Positions 14,385 to 27,459 of a stretch of DNA of 64,000 nucleotides are shown in pieces. Within the stretch, counting starts at the first letter, position 1; the number at the start of each line of letters is the position of its first letter. The notes beneath the pieces are model-generated. The model was not told the origin of the DNA. It did not search any database and worked only from the letters and a program-made list of their open reading frames with translations. The translations under genes were made by a program, and so were the position numbers. This DNA comes from Lates calcarifer (taxonomy: Eukaryota > Chordata > Actinopteri > Centropomidae). The stretch spans positions 13,516,543-13,580,542 of the forward strand of contig NC_066844.1 in NCBI RefSeq assembly GCF_001640805.2, read 5' to 3'.

Positions 14385-14460
14385 TCTGGCTGCTTGCCAG
14401 CCATGCTGCCAGTGGCTGCTGTGCCCCCTGATCAGAAGAGAATGTGACATTTGTGCAGAG
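14385..14460 (+). other. candidate non-coding exon (splice signals only)
   Basis: CACTTTCTGCACTACAG (ends 14384) is a reasonable acceptor, and CAGAG/GTAATG (donor at 14461) is a reasonable donor around 76 bases of GC-richer sequence (CTTGCCAGCCATGCTGCCAG). It might be an untranslated exon or part of a conserved block spanning about 14290-14560. Chance occurrence is quite possible. Confidence 0.2.
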
Positions 14461-15691
14461 GTAATGGAATCTGCGTGCAATTAAATCTCTGACTGTGAAG
14501 AGGAGTCTATCTCCTCCCCGCTCCCCCTCATCTCCTGCCATTCCCAGCAGCAGGGGGGGTCAGGTATGATGATGAAACCGTCCCAGCAGGCCCATCGCCG
14601 CGCTCTTTTTCCCAATCTCCATGTCAGGTTGTGTTTTTTAACTTTGCTGCACTAGCCCTGCCTCTATCTGGCAATTAATTACAGAAAATGTCCATTAGGA
14701 ATCTCTCCAAATATTGTATAAGAATTAATATTCAGTTATAAAAATTACATTACAAGTCTGCAATGTTACCAGTGCTTTAATAAATTCTGCTGCTGGTGAC
14801 AGTTGTTATTTTGTAGTGAATGTTGTTGGGTAGTTAAACATGATTTGAATTTTTATTTTTTTTTTTGTAGGGGGAGGGGTGGAGTGTAAGACAGACAGAA
14901 GGAAAGTGAGACAGAGGGCAGATTCATGCATGGATGAGAAGAGGGTCATATCTCTCTGCTCCGCTTTCTCTGCTGCCCTGCCACTACACTTAACGCCTCA
15001 TTTGTGGGCTTTGTGGCCAATGGCTTGAGTCTGTGATCTGTTGCCATAAAAGGCAGCTTTTTCCTCTCTGCTGATGGGGCACTTGCTTGTGGGTTAATAC
15101 CAGACCCCTCAATAGGCAGACTCGTATCTAATGGATATGTGTATCCCCATCAGGATAGCTCATCAACATAAAACTCTTTGCTGCCATTGTGCTTGGTGGA
15201 GCTGGTTGGGAAGGACAGAGCCACGCCATGCAAGCATTTCCCTTGAACTTGTGTAGGAGTTGTTCCTATCTGTGTTCCTCATCCACACTGGGTTGACAGA
15301 GATGCAGGATATCCAGATCAAGGTTTGGCTAAATCCTCCCCTGTGTTGTTCACACCCTGTCTGAACTCTTTGCGGTTTAGCCACTGGACATAATATTCAT
15401 TATGAATATTGAAATGGAAATGTATGTTCCAGTTCATTTAAACAATGAAAGATTACACTTTATTTTCCACATGCTGCTGCTGAATGTCTGAACCCAGCTT
15501 TAATGTGACGATTTTTCTGTCATGTTGGACTCTTTTTTTCACATTCAGCTTCCCTGGTAATGTCTTTTGTAATGATGAATTATTAATGTCAGCGTTGGTT
15601 GAAGGGAGCGTTGTCTCAGAAAATAAAAGGGTCACTCTTTTTCTTCTTTTCTCTACAGCCAAGGGTTAATTTGAACCAACAATCAAATGAA
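14461..15691. other. intronic DNA, no gene seen
   Basis: Contains a poly-T/G-rich boundary near 14855-14880. Otherwise it is mixed-complexity non-coding sequence. Confidence 0.4.
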
Positions 15692-15709
15692 CCCCCCCCC
15701 CCCCCCCCC
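15692..15709. repeat. poly-C run (18 bases)
   Basis: Uninterrupted homopolymer. On the minus strand it is a G18 run able to form quadruplex-like structures. The true length is uncertain in sequencing. Confidence 0.95.
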
Positions 15710-17680
15710 AATTTCCTTGCTGCACCCTGAGTTGTAATGAAAACTGCTGGGTTTTAACTTTATTGACTAACATCCTGCTAAATAAATACAATGTTATTCC
15801 TCTTGGCTTCTCTCTACTTTCCTCTGCTGCAGATGGCTTTGCAGCGTTGTGTGATACAGAGAGAAAGGCTTTGCTCGGGGAAGGAGAGAGAAAGAGGCTT
15901 ACTCCATTAGTGTCATTCGAATGGTGAATTAGATCAGTCTGACAGATAGATGCGGAAAATTGTTTTAATTGTATAATTATCTGTGGTTAGCCACTTGTGC
16001 GGAAAAGTGCTGTGATGTGGGTGAAGGCCAGGGAAGAGCACATTTTGGCCTTTATGTGCTTATTTTGTCTTTGCACAGGAAATGAACAACAATCGGGGGG
16101 GGCCTGAGGATAAAACATAAACACACCCAAACTTGCAAGACACTCACACTCCCCCTAGGCAGGTTAAGACATGCTCAGTGGGATGCTGCCCTTTAAAGTA
16201 ATGTGTCTGGCCAGTGAGCCTTCTCCTGAGGAAAAGAGGGAGTGCGCCTGTAACCATCTGAACAAGATGGCACAGCTTAACACAAATGGAACAGCTATGT
16301 AGAATGCCACTCACTTAACACTGCTGGTGCTCTGAAGAGAGAGCAAGAAATAGGCCCAGTATATCAGTAACTGGCTTAGTCACCTTCAGCTGATTTCTGA
16401 TAAGATGTAAAATGCAAGACTATGGACAAATGGCACTACACTTTTGGCTTTATATCTGTCAGTTGCTCTGTGCTGTTTTTTTCCCTTTGCAAAACATTCC
16501 CATTAATGATTGTGCATGAAGTTCCTATCTTCACAGCCAATTTGGTTGGAAAATATTGATAGATAATATTTCCCTGTTTAAAACAGTGAGGAGTTATTTT
16601 ACTGAACACCGTATGTTTTTGTTGTATACAGAATGTTTAACTGCTGGACTAATTTGGCTCAGTCTTGCTTCCTTCATCCTTTTTCCCCAGATTATTGTTG
16701 ATATAATTTTGAATCACAGTACTCTCACATTGCATCCTTTGCACATAGAATGTTATCACTGTTAGAGCAGCAGACTACTTATTGTTGCTGTTTTAACAAA
16801 GATTTTCTGTATAGATTTAATAGTTAAGTGCTGTTCCCATTTTGACACCAGTCAAGCAATAGTTTGTGATGAGAGAATTATGTTAATTCTTAATTTAATT
16901 GGAAATTTAAAAACAAACAAACAAACAAAACAAAAAAACAAACAAACATGTCACCTTCCTCAGTGTAATGAATTATATAAAAATCTAAATTATGAAAATT
17001 TGCAAAATTTTGATTTCAGTGATTATGATATCAATGAACATACAAGCATCCATACAGAAAGCATGTAGATGTGACTTACAGTCTTCTCTTGACAGATCAG
17101 TTACTGAATGATTTTTCAAGCCTGGTGGGCAAAACTAAGCCCCAGCCAAACACTAAATGCTCTCCAGTCAGCAGCCGCATTCAATTTTCAGCTCAACTCA
17201 TTCAAGTGTAATGAAACAATGCAAGAAATGCTGGAGGACTATGGGCCAGGATGCTCTCACTCTTGAATGAAAAGTTGAGATAGGACATAGGACGGGAGGT
17301 GCTACCATATAAATTCCCTTCCCTGAGCATCTGTTTCTGTTCCTAGTTTTGTCTGTTATCAAAAGCATTTTGTTATATAATACACAAGTCGGTTTGTCAT
17401 CACATCAAGAAGCCGTAACCAAATAATAGATATTCACAGGCTGAGCCAGTCTGATGAGAGTCTTGCAACACAAAGCAATTTATGGACTGAGAGCTTGTCA
17501 TGTCTCAGTTGTTGCCTTCGTCGTGCTCTGTTGTTCAGCTGCATCTCCTGTGATAATGCACAGGGGATTAGCAGGTAACAAGGCAGCAGCGCTCCTCTGA
17601 GGATGTTGCGCGTGGCTTTGAACGTTGCGCACAATACTACATAAACAGAAGGGGAGTACCACCGAATGGTGATTTCCCGG
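15710..17680. other. intronic DNA, no gene seen; AAAC repeat inside
   Basis: Non-coding sequence. An AAAC-type low-complexity run sits at 16909-16947. A CpG-containing block around 17500-17640 (TTCGTCGTGCTCTG, GTTGCGCGTGGC) is more complex than its surroundings. Confidence 0.4.
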
Positions 17681-18000
17681 CTACACAGGGAGCCTCCTCC
17701 TGGATAATGTGGTAATGAAAGGTGACAGGAAGGACTCAGGGTCTGGAACGAAGCCGGGGCAGCTGGTCAGAGCAGGAGAATAGGAAGCAGTGTGCACCCG
17801 GGCTAAAGTGCAGTGAGAAGCAAATTAAAGCTCATATCTGCCATCTCCCTCGCCTCCCTGCACTTTCCTGTTTGGACTTGAAGGTGATTGGGAGCCAAGG
17901 CGGTGACAGTTGACGGAAGCTACGCGGAGGAGAGAGTATTTATTTACAGTGAGATGCAGCGATGCTTGTTCAGGATGCGGTTTCACGCAGGATGTGCCCC
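17640..18000. promoter_or_regulatory. candidate regulatory block, GC-richer and CpG-containing
   Basis: About 360 bases with more CpG than the neighbours (CACCGAATGGTGATTTCCCGG, AACGAAGCCGGGGC, ACGGAAGCTACGCGGAGG) and no repeat. It could be an enhancer or an alternative promoter. No TATA box or initiator is convincing, and it is not a full CpG island. Confidence 0.22.
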
Positions 18001-18019
18001 CCACCCCCACCCCCCCTTC

Positions 18020-18038
18020 CACACACACACACACACAC
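18020..18038. repeat. short (CA)n tract with flanking C runs
   Basis: Nine to ten CA units preceded by a C-rich stretch from 17998. Simple sequence. Confidence 0.9.
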
Positions 18039-21000
18039 CTCCTCCCATCGTTCTCATCTCCACCCTCACACTACAATCCCCAGGTTTGATCAAGAATGGG
18101 AAGTGAGTTATTGAGGAGGAGGGGCTGGCCTGCTGCAAGGCCAGGCAGCTTGTATTGTGTAAGAGGCTGGGTCTGGACACAGCCAGCAGAGAGCTCACTC
18201 AGCATGCCTTCCTGCCTGGCCTGGGAGGTGGTACCAAAGTCAACACAGGTCACTCAGGAAAAGGAGTGTGAAGCATTAAGATTGCATTGTGTGATAAAGA
18301 TTGTCTTTTTGCATGTGCATACAGAGATCTATGTTTGAGGCAGAGAAATTGAGAGATGTGGTGCATATGAGACATGTGTATATGTGAGAGAGAGTGTGTG
18401 TTTTACGAGAGAGTGTGCGTACCCTGCCAGGAATTCCACCTTGTAAAGCAGGGATTAGGGGGGATCTGAAGGTGTGTAAATCCCAATAATTACACCGCAC
18501 ACTGCAGTTGCAGTACAATTACCTTTGTTGTTACCCCACAAAACATTATTCACATTACAATTAACTTATCATTTTAAAGATGCAAGTGTGTGCAACCAAC
18601 CACCCAAGAGGAAACACCTTAAAATTTTGGCTTTATTAGTCCGATAAAACTGAACATGTAGCAGGTAACAAGTTTTCACCTGGCCGAATTCTGCCATCCC
18701 TGACTTCCTTTCATCTGGTGAGATATCGAGTGCTAAGCATGTGAGTGTGCTGAGAAGGTGAGCCATTCTGATCTCTGCTCACTAGCTGTCATGTCGGCAT
18801 TAATCCACCCCAAAGTTTCAAAGGCAGGTTTTATGACCTGCCTTACGGCCTCATCTATGTGGACAAGCGGTATCTAAACTCTGGAGAACCTGCCACATAA
18901 AAAGCACATCTGTTAGAGCCTAAATTGTAAAACAGGCCCCACGTGTCCAGGCAGCGTTGAGTTAATAATACACTTTAAGTGCAGCTTATAACACTCCCCA
19001 CAGCAGAAGCAGCAGCAGCAGCGGCAGTGATTGTCTTATAGTCACTTCATTTGATCAGCTCATATCTTTTTTGCTTATTGTATTTTTATGTCTTTTTCAA
19101 AGTTTTTGACCTTCAAAGACAGTGTACACAATTTCTCCTGGTTTAGATCATATCTGTTTAGTCGAAAAACAGCAGTGTTTTCACTGCAACTTTCTGTTTT
19201 TCAAGCCTATTTAAATTAGAACTCTCAAAGTTCTCATTAGATGACTGTTTCAAACTTAATTCCTGATAAAATGCTAAAATACATTACAACACTTTTGTTA
19301 ACAGTTTTTTTTGGTCACAGTAATCGGCTACCACTGTCTTTACAGACTTCATTGTCATCTGAGTCATAAATACGACAGTAATGGAGAATTGCTGCAGGGC
19401 TTAAAGGTCAGGCTAGCAGCATAGTAGCATTAGCCAATAATAGCAAGATTATGCTCAGTCTTGAGGTTTAACACTGCTGTCTATATATACGGTACTATTA
19501 ACAGATTTGTGAGTGATATAATTTAAGCAGCAGTTGTCATTACATGGACGCAGTTATTATACACTTTTGCTCAGTCTCTTAAAGAGGAATTGTTCCTTCT
19601 CTACTTTGTATATTCTGTCATTACTCTTATCAGTGCATTCGGATTCCTGATTCCTGTGTGTCTGTATGTTGATGTGTGCCCCCTCAGTGGCCTGTACCCC
19701 TGTTGGTTAGCTGTGTGCCAGTGAGTTCTTTGAGGGGATGGCTTGTCTCCAGATCTGTGAGCTTAGCTTTGGACCTGGAAGAAACGCGGAACACACAAGC
19801 ACAACAACATAAATTGCAGAGTTTATTTTAAGTTTGCTCAAAGTCATTTGGCAGATGAGGAACTGTGCAGTTGTAAGATGTGCAGTAACAAAACTAAATA
19901 TCAAACAGTTAAAAAGAAACTTGCAGTTTCAGTTTATTTTGTAAATGTTATACATGATCGCTCTTGCTGAAATTCTGTTTTTAGTGGTGCGAGAATTTTG
20001 AGGACTGTCACTTGAGTATTATCTCTAACTTTAGAGGGTGAGAATGCCAATCAAACCAACCCTGTTAAAACAGGTGAGGTATTTTTTTGTAGGATATTGT
20101 TATTGATTTTTATATGGTCATTTAAGAGATTGACTAATTGGAAAAAGAGTGAATTTTTAATGCAACTCTGTGACAGCAGAGCCTGTGTAATTGGTGAAAG
20201 CCAAGGATTATCCTTGAGAGCACTTTTATGAATGGATTGATATGTGTTTAGCGAATGTCCACTAGAACACATCATCATGTTTCTTGGAAAACAGGTTTAT
20301 AACTTCACTGCACAGGACCACCTGTTGTAACACATATGTAAAAGACAGACATAAAATTATTTTGCTCTTATACTCAGTATGAATTGTATTTGCATTTTGA
20401 GCTGGTAAAAAGTTTTGAGTGTGTCTGTAATATTTGTATGTATTGAAGTAAAGAGACATGTCTTCAGTTGTAATAAGTTAAGAATGTACCTCAAAGCTTA
20501 TTTCCATTCAAAAGCCAAACTAATCATGTTAAAAAAAACAAGTTAATTTAGCCAACGCTGAGAAGGTCAAATAAATTCCAGATTGTATTGTTAAGTATTT
20601 TTATCAGGTCAGAGGGTCCAGATACAGCACCTGTTACTGCTGAAGGCACAGAGGGAACAGTATTAAAGAACTTACAATGTTTTTTATTCAGTATTTTCTG
20701 TCCTTGTGATGCTGTCTGTAATTGATAATGACAACACAGGTCCATCTTGCATGAATCAGGCAACATTTGTTATTTACTGAGATAGACAATGCTCTCTCAG
20801 AGTGTAAGCTGGGTCTTAGCCTAATTGATGTTTTGGAAGATGAGCTCAATTGGATGAGTCATTAGGCCTATTACCAGAGTTTTATTAAATGCCCCCACCC
20901 AAAAAGAAAGAAAAAATCTGTTGTGGGATATTTTCTTCGAAGAATAACAGGAGGTTGGATTGGTAAAAGGCAGATAATATATGTGTGAGATTGATCAGTG

Positions 21001-21916
21001 AGTAGCGACCCCATTATCTCCTGAGATGTTAATTACACTGTGCTCAGCTTGCATGTCAAAAGGCAGATAATTGAAGAAGGTAAAAGATGTGCCACACTTT
21101 ATTTATGCGTTCACTTGGAGCTGGTAGAAGATTGTCTCTCTTTCTTGTGTGCTTTTTATTCCTCTCCTTTCTTCTCTCCTTTTTTGTCTGCAGTGTATTT
21201 ATTGTTGGGTAATATTACATTGTCAGAGTTGATAATTTAGCAGAGATATTGTTCACAATCATTACCGTGTCCCTTGTGTGTTGTGTGTAGAACACGCACA
21301 GTAATCCTCTGTCCTGTCTGTGTATTCACTGCCCCAGCTTTCTAAGACCTTTAAAGGTCTTGTAGTCAGCTGTTGTGTGTTGTGACAAATACTTTTTCAG
21401 ACCTCATAGAGAACTCTCTGCAAATTATCTCTAGCTTGGTTTTAGTTTGAAATTCAACAGCTTTTTGTAAACATCTAAATGTCAGCCTGCAGTCACACAG
21501 ATAATCTCACTCTGTTGCTAAAAACTGTAGGTCTGAAAATGAACAAGAGTGCAATCATGCTCTTTATAGATCCTCTAACTGAGGGAAGTTGCAGCTCCTT
21601 AAATGTTATTTTATAAATAAAAAAGTGGAACTATCATTTACTGTATCAGGGTAAAGTTAGTGTAATAACAGTCTCCTATTAGCTGATGAAATTTCCTGGT
21701 TGGTAATGTGTTACAGTGACTACAGCTGCTGGATGATGACAGAAAGAGTGGTGAAGCATAACACAAACATTAAAAAGAAAAGAATAAAGAGGGCAGCGTT
21801 TTTGGGAGAGTCTTTGTACTATTCTCTTTAGCTAAAGTTGCAGTATCTGTCAACAGAGGTCCTGAAATACACACTTAGGTGCGAAAAGCGCCAGAAACCC
21901 TTTAAAAGGTCTGTCG

Positions 21917-21948
<32 letters not shown>

Positions 21949-22051
21949 AAACAATGTTTCTGATCTGAGTGTAGTTCCCCCACCTGTGTAGCTCTGTGTC
22001 TGTAAACTTCCTATTGACAGTGTATAAGCCATAGGGGACATGTTGTTCTTT
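18039..22051. other. intronic DNA, no gene seen
   Basis: Mostly AT-rich non-coding sequence. It includes a short AGC-type run near 19004-19022 (GCAGAAGCAGCAGCAGCAGC) and a TTTTC repeat near 21919-21950. Short open frames on both strands show no family resemblance. Confidence 0.4.
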
Positions 22052-22069
22052 AAAAAAAAAAAAAAAAAA
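22052..22069. repeat. poly-A run (18 bases)
   Basis: Homopolymer. There is no retroelement body directly upstream that I can recognise, so it is not called as a retrotransposon tail. Confidence 0.95.
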
Positions 22070-22206
22070 TCTTGTTTGTCATTTCGCATGCTTACATGCT
22101 TAGAGATATCGTCAAAACTGTGGTTTCCTGTGGTGTCTCTGTGTGCTGCAATTTACAAGTGCACGTGAACACTGTCTGCACTCCCAAAAGCGAATGTGCA
22201 CATACG

Positions 22207-22234
22207 CACACACACACACACACACAAACACACA
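22207..22234. repeat. (CA)n microsatellite, imperfect
   Basis: CA units interrupted by one AAACA. Confidence 0.93.
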
Positions 22235-24183
22235 CTCGGTTCTCCTCTCCTTTCTCTGTTGACATCATAACATGGGGCGGAGCTTTGAGGGAGTGGCCAG
22301 ACCGTGGTCATCACACCTCAGGCAGGGCCTGATGGACAGTTGCTGCACAGATGATTTAGTGCATCACCTGGTGGACGCTGCTAAGAATGAGCACAGCATG
22401 ATGGAAAACCACATTCAGAACACTGGGATTTTTAGTGTGGTGACGTTACCACTGTACAAGACTTAAGACGGTGACATTTTGGGTTCTGGTTTTGTAGTTT
22501 ACTTTCACTCATTTGTGTATTTTCTCTTTTTTTCCCATCAAATACGGGTTAAATCCACCACACGTCAGAGTCAGAAACCGTTTACAATGACATCATTACA
22601 CCAGATTATAATAATGACTAAACCCATGGTTTAAAAATAAATGGAAAATGTAAACTCTTATGTAACAGTGGATGAGGACAAAGTCAAATGTCCAAAGGAG
22701 GTTTTATAGTAGGAATTCACAAGGATTTTAGTGTTGAAGGAGGAAACAGTTTAAAGCCCATTCTCTTCTAGCATGAAAGTCAGTACAGAGATAGAGCTGA
22801 GGGTTGCTAGTACAGGTTCATCTTTGCACAGACATCAGGAGGAACCCCACCTTTCTCTCTGCTTCCGACCAATATCTAAAATCCATTAGCATCTTTCCAC
22901 TTGTTTATTGGCCGTGCCAGCAGGCTCCACAAGGCAGAGAGTGAACTTCATTAGATTTAAAGTTTTTTATGGTATTAAGTTTGAAGCGTTTTTCTCATTT
23001 TGGCCACTTTTTGTTTGCCAGAGAAAGACCTCTGCTCTCAGATGCCAGCCAGCAGTATTTTGCTGTGGCAATGCAGCCTTATCTGCGCTTGAGGTCTGTA
23101 CTTTAATGGGCTTTATTGATCTAAACAACATCAAGGGGTTGCGGTGATGTTATTAAGGCAGAGATAACTTCTGTGTAATTCCACTCCAACAATATATTAG
23201 CCTTTTATTGGTCTAAATAACTTTGCCTTTTAGACAGTAATGCACCAGTAAGTCACAGCAGCTCTTCATGTCGGCAGGATCTTAATAAAGCATTTCCTCT
23301 GGACATCCTGCTGCGGAGAGAGTGAAAAACGACAGGTTAAAAGGCATGCTGGGAAGTTTCCATGCCATCACTGTAAATTATCTCTTTTGAATACATAAAT
23401 ATAGCGAGAGGAGAGCTGTGAACGGGAAGGGGTGGGGGAGATTGGTGGAAGTTTGCACAAACATGTGTTCCAGCGCTTTCTCTGTTTCACACATGGAGGT
23501 GCTATGAGTAGCACTGTATGTTCCAAAAAAAAAAAAAAAAAACGGAATATGTGCAACATCATGTAGGCAGTAGCAAATCAGTGTTGCTCTGTTGCCATAT
23601 GGTTTTATTTACTGCTTAAACAGTGAGATGAATTGATTAGTTCACGTAGATAACCAATATGAATTGCTGGTCAGACAACTTCGTACAAAATTTTAAGACA
23701 CTGCTAGCTTGTGACAGGCAGTTGTCCGGTATTTTTGCTATATTATAGCCTAAACAATTCATAAAACACAATACAACATAAAACACTATAAAGATACACA
23801 AAAAAGAATGAGTGTAAACGTGAATATGGCATAATAGTTGTAGTATATGCTGGATATACATAAACAATAAGCGTGATATAATAGGCATGTAAGTGGGCAT
23901 AATGCCATACAATGCAATGATTTTATACATAAAACAAAATTGTAAGCCACTGTTCAGTCTTAAGTAAAATAAGAGTTGTAATGTAATGATATAGAATCAA
24001 ATTAATTATAGTTTTGAAGACCTGGTTGTCATTAGCTTAGCTTTGTTATTGATTTAATGTACATGGTGCGTGTGTTGTGTGTCTTCAAACTTCTAAAGGA
24101 CAGTTGCAATAATTCTTTCCTTTCAAGGGCAGCATATACTGTATCTAATATTTATATGAAATAACGAACCCATTTATCTGGAA
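22235..24183. other. intronic DNA, no gene seen
   Basis: Non-coding sequence holding the 25-base repeat above and an 18-base poly-A run at 23525-23542. The stretch 23640-24150 is AT-rich and featureless. Confidence 0.4.
22884..22908 (+). repeat. 25-base exact direct repeat, copy 2
   Basis: Identical to 11717-11741 over 25 bases. Following bases diverge at once (TGGCCGTG here, CTGGCTAC there). Confidence 0.85.
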
Positions 24184-24219
24184 GTGTATTTTCAAGGGGC
24201 GGGGGGGAGGGCTGGGCTT

Positions 24220-24760
24220 CATAATTTGCAGCTATTTAAAGCCTTGGTTTTGGTAATGAATTATTTTGTCATCTCGACTGTGATGAGATTCATCTTTAAT
24301 AACTGTAACAATTATTTTATTAAAAAGAAAAGCCATGCATTATGGCTATCTCGCCGAGGTCTCAAAGCTGGAAGGAATTCTCATTAAGAGCATTATATTA
24401 CCCCGGTGCGCTTTCAGTCGGATGTCCCGCTGAAATTACATTAGGTGTCAACAATGTTTGTGTTAGAAGTAAGCAGTCATATTTACAGAGGCTAGCTTTT
24501 TCATTTGCTGCCTGACACTGGCAGATGGATTAAAAAAGATACTAATGCTCTGTATCTGATTAAGTCACTTGGAGAGAAACTCCTCTAAAGTGTTGACTTT
24601 TAATATAAGGCAAGCAATGTTCTGTCATCAATGCAGACATAAATCTTTATTCAGAGATGAGAAACTTTTGATTGCTTGAGATTATTATATGATTTATTTA
24701 GCATGGAACAAAGGGCTCTTATCGCCCCTCATTCCCAACATTTAGATCCTTCCCAAACTA
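24220..24760. promoter_or_regulatory. strong candidate conserved non-coding element
   Basis: About 540 bases of repeat-free, AT-rich yet complex sequence with many homeodomain and POU-like words (GGTAATGAATTATTTTGTC, ATTAAGAGCATTATATTACC) and CpG words that survive in AT-rich context (CTCGCCGAGG, CAGTCGGATGTCCCGC). This mix is typical of ancient vertebrate enhancers. Activity and conservation are inferred only. Confidence 0.35.
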
Positions 24761-27440
24761 TAAGCATCAGGTTGTTTGTGTCATGATTGATTTATCAGTG
24801 TCTTTTCATCTACATCCTGTGTTTCTTCTGATGGCTAGCGTGGTGTGCAACATTGTGTTTTGTTAATGGTTTCATGCCCAGGGTTGCTGCTAATGACATG
24901 GTTGTAATTGTTTGTCAGTGTGATAATGTGTGATTTCCTATTTCCATGTGAAGTTGGACATTTGATGAAGGAGGGATCTTGTCAGGAAGACAAAGTGCTG
25001 TCATTTGTCACCAGCTAAATGAGCTTCTCTCCAGACATCCTCTCTGTTTTCAGTGGCAATATTATATTCACAAATCCCTTTTGGGCTGTTGCCATGATTT
25101 CTACATTGTTCAGAGCATTGTATAAAAGGCCGAGAAAACCTAAACTCAACTCTGCTTTCTTCCACATGTGGAACACAGAAGCCTCAAAAAACAGATTTCT
25201 TGTATAAAACCAAATTTTGGTGAAAAAGTCAGAAACTGTGAAACCGAGATTAAGGTTAAACCAACAATGAGATAAAAGTTTCAGAAAGTCACTTAGGTTG
25301 GGTTTGGTGCTGACATATAGAAATCTGTTAACTGTATTTCACAGAAAGACAGAAGTGAAATTTCTGAGTGTGGTAATCTTTTATTCTTAGTGTTTGCTAG
25401 GAGTCATCGCTTCCTTAAACTTAACATTTTTAAACTGAGAAACAATTTCATCATCTTCACAGGAAAGACTTTTTCAGTTCATGTCACTGTATGCATTTAG
25501 TCACAGATTTTCTGATTTCATCTTAATGTTAACTCGTTTTCCTTGGCTAATAGTCAATAATATATTTTGTCCATGTTGTCTCTCCAGCTATATCGTAAAC
25601 TTATGAGGCACATAATTGCAGCAATTGAAGGACAGGATTATGGGACTGCCTCCGTACTTTCCAAAGTCTTTGATGTAGTCGCCCCCTGAATGGGCTGCTT
25701 CTGTTTCTGATTAGACTGATTCCATATTGTGAGGTTGGGGGCAGATCCTTCCTAGTTAACAATCTAATGAGCTAAACAAGCTAAACAAAGGAGAGGTGTA
25801 GTGAATAGGTCTCCTGAGGGAGCTACTTATTGTCACAATTGCTCCTCTGTCTTCTCTTTCCACCCCACATCGATTCATGTCTTCACTGGTTATGCTCCGT
25901 CCGCTGCAGCACACATGGGTGGTGTAATCAGCTAAATGTAGCCTCTGCTTTCTTATTATTACCTGGGTGCTTAACACTGATATTTTTTTTTTCCTTCAAG
26001 GACAAATGTTGTAGGAGAAGGCAGATCCCGTGTGAAGTCCCTGAGCTCTCGCCGAGCAGCAGATCTCTTTTCAGCACCAGCTGTTCTCTCAGATACACCA
26101 GGCCGTGCTGAAATTCTCTTAATATAATTCTGGGGGCTCAGGAGAATAGTGCAAAACAAGCGTGCCAGCGAGGAGAACGTTGAATTTTTCATCAGTGGGC
26201 CTCAACTCGCTGAGTTAGTGGGCAGCGCTCTCATTCATGAGCAGATGTTCAGTGCAGTTACACTCTGCAGTTAATGTGAACTTACTGGCCTCTCTGCCAT
26301 TGGCTGCAAGGACGTTGGCAGCGACCTGGCATCTGAGAATTACTCCCAGTAAAAGGCACAGGCCTGAAAAGTGAAGCCCTGGCCTTTTTTAGCCACTTCC
26401 CAGCCCAGGAGCTGGATCCCGGTCAGGGGAAGGCACTGACAGCCCATCCGTCTTCAGTCCGACAGTGATGAAACACTTGCCACTGTTTGCTTGGGGAATA
26501 GCAGTGGAATTCCTACAGATAATTTCCACAAGTTTTACATTAATTTCTAATGACTAGGGTGAAATATACTGTATGCGTGTGAAACATAAATACATTAAGG
26601 TTCATACTAACCTGCTGCTTGTATGAAACAATTTTACATGCAGAGCAATTATTCCAGTACCCTTGAAAGAGGAAATTCCTAGAAGCAAGGCACGTGTGAG
26701 GGGGTAACAGTTTGGCCCTGGTAGGTCTATAGCTGAAACCAGCTGGTGCTGTGGTCAGCCTGGTGGGCCGTATCCTCTCCCCAGCCTGGTGCTTCAGACA
26801 TCTGCATGTCCAAGCTGCTCAGGCTGGGTTTGATGTGGTCATACAGATCTGTAATAGTTTCCTCCTAACCACGCAAAAGGCTATTTGATGTAAAATGCCA
26901 TTAACTGGTTCAGAATATGTACATGACATCAAGTTTAGCAGGCGGCATGCCAATCATCTCAGGCGTGTGTGAAAGTCATCGCAGTGAAGTTGTGCATATG
27001 GGACTTAAAGAGTGGAAATGACAAGCTCTTGTTTCCTCTGCATGTCTCATTTTCACTTTATAATTGGTCGTTTTCAGGTTGGCTTTACGAGAGCAAAACT
27101 AATTAGTGTTTCTAAATTCAGCAGAAAAAAAAGTCAGTCGGCTTGATTGTTCTGGTTTCCTCTCTTGTGTCAGGCGCGCAACAATAAAATAAGACTCTAA
27201 TCATTTTCAAATTGCTCGTATTTTTAAACCCCAGAGCTGAATGTCACTCCCGGTCTCTTGGCATTTTGTTTGGCAAGATCAGGGAACAGTGGTTGCCCTC
27301 TCGCCTGTGTGCTCTCTTTGTGATTCGTGGGAAGTTTGGACTTGGGGCTAGTGGAAAAAAAAACAATGCGTTGTGTTTTAGGTGGGGTTGTTTCTGCTTT
27401 GATTGGGAACGTCCTGCTGACAGGAGCAGCCTAGCAAGTT
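24761..27440. other. intronic DNA with scattered GC-richer blocks, no gene seen
   Basis: The stretch 26190-26480 is complex and moderately GC-rich and may be regulatory. At 26069-26078 TTCAGCACCA matches the left half of the RE1/REST consensus, but the right half does not follow. No exon pair was convincing. Confidence 0.35.
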
Positions 27441-27459
27441 TACAGTAGCTGTGACATTG

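Noticed and set aside
18076..18102. Micro-exon between CCCCAG and AA/GTGAGT
   Set aside because: At about 19 bases it is implausibly short without transcript support.
22052..22069. Poly-A as a retrotransposon tail
   Set aside because: No SINE or LINE body and no target duplication is recognisable next to it. The same holds for the poly-A runs at 23525 and 38917.
26069..26094. RE1/REST silencer element
   Set aside because: Only the left half (TTCAGCACCA) fits. The right half GGACAGCGCC is absent.
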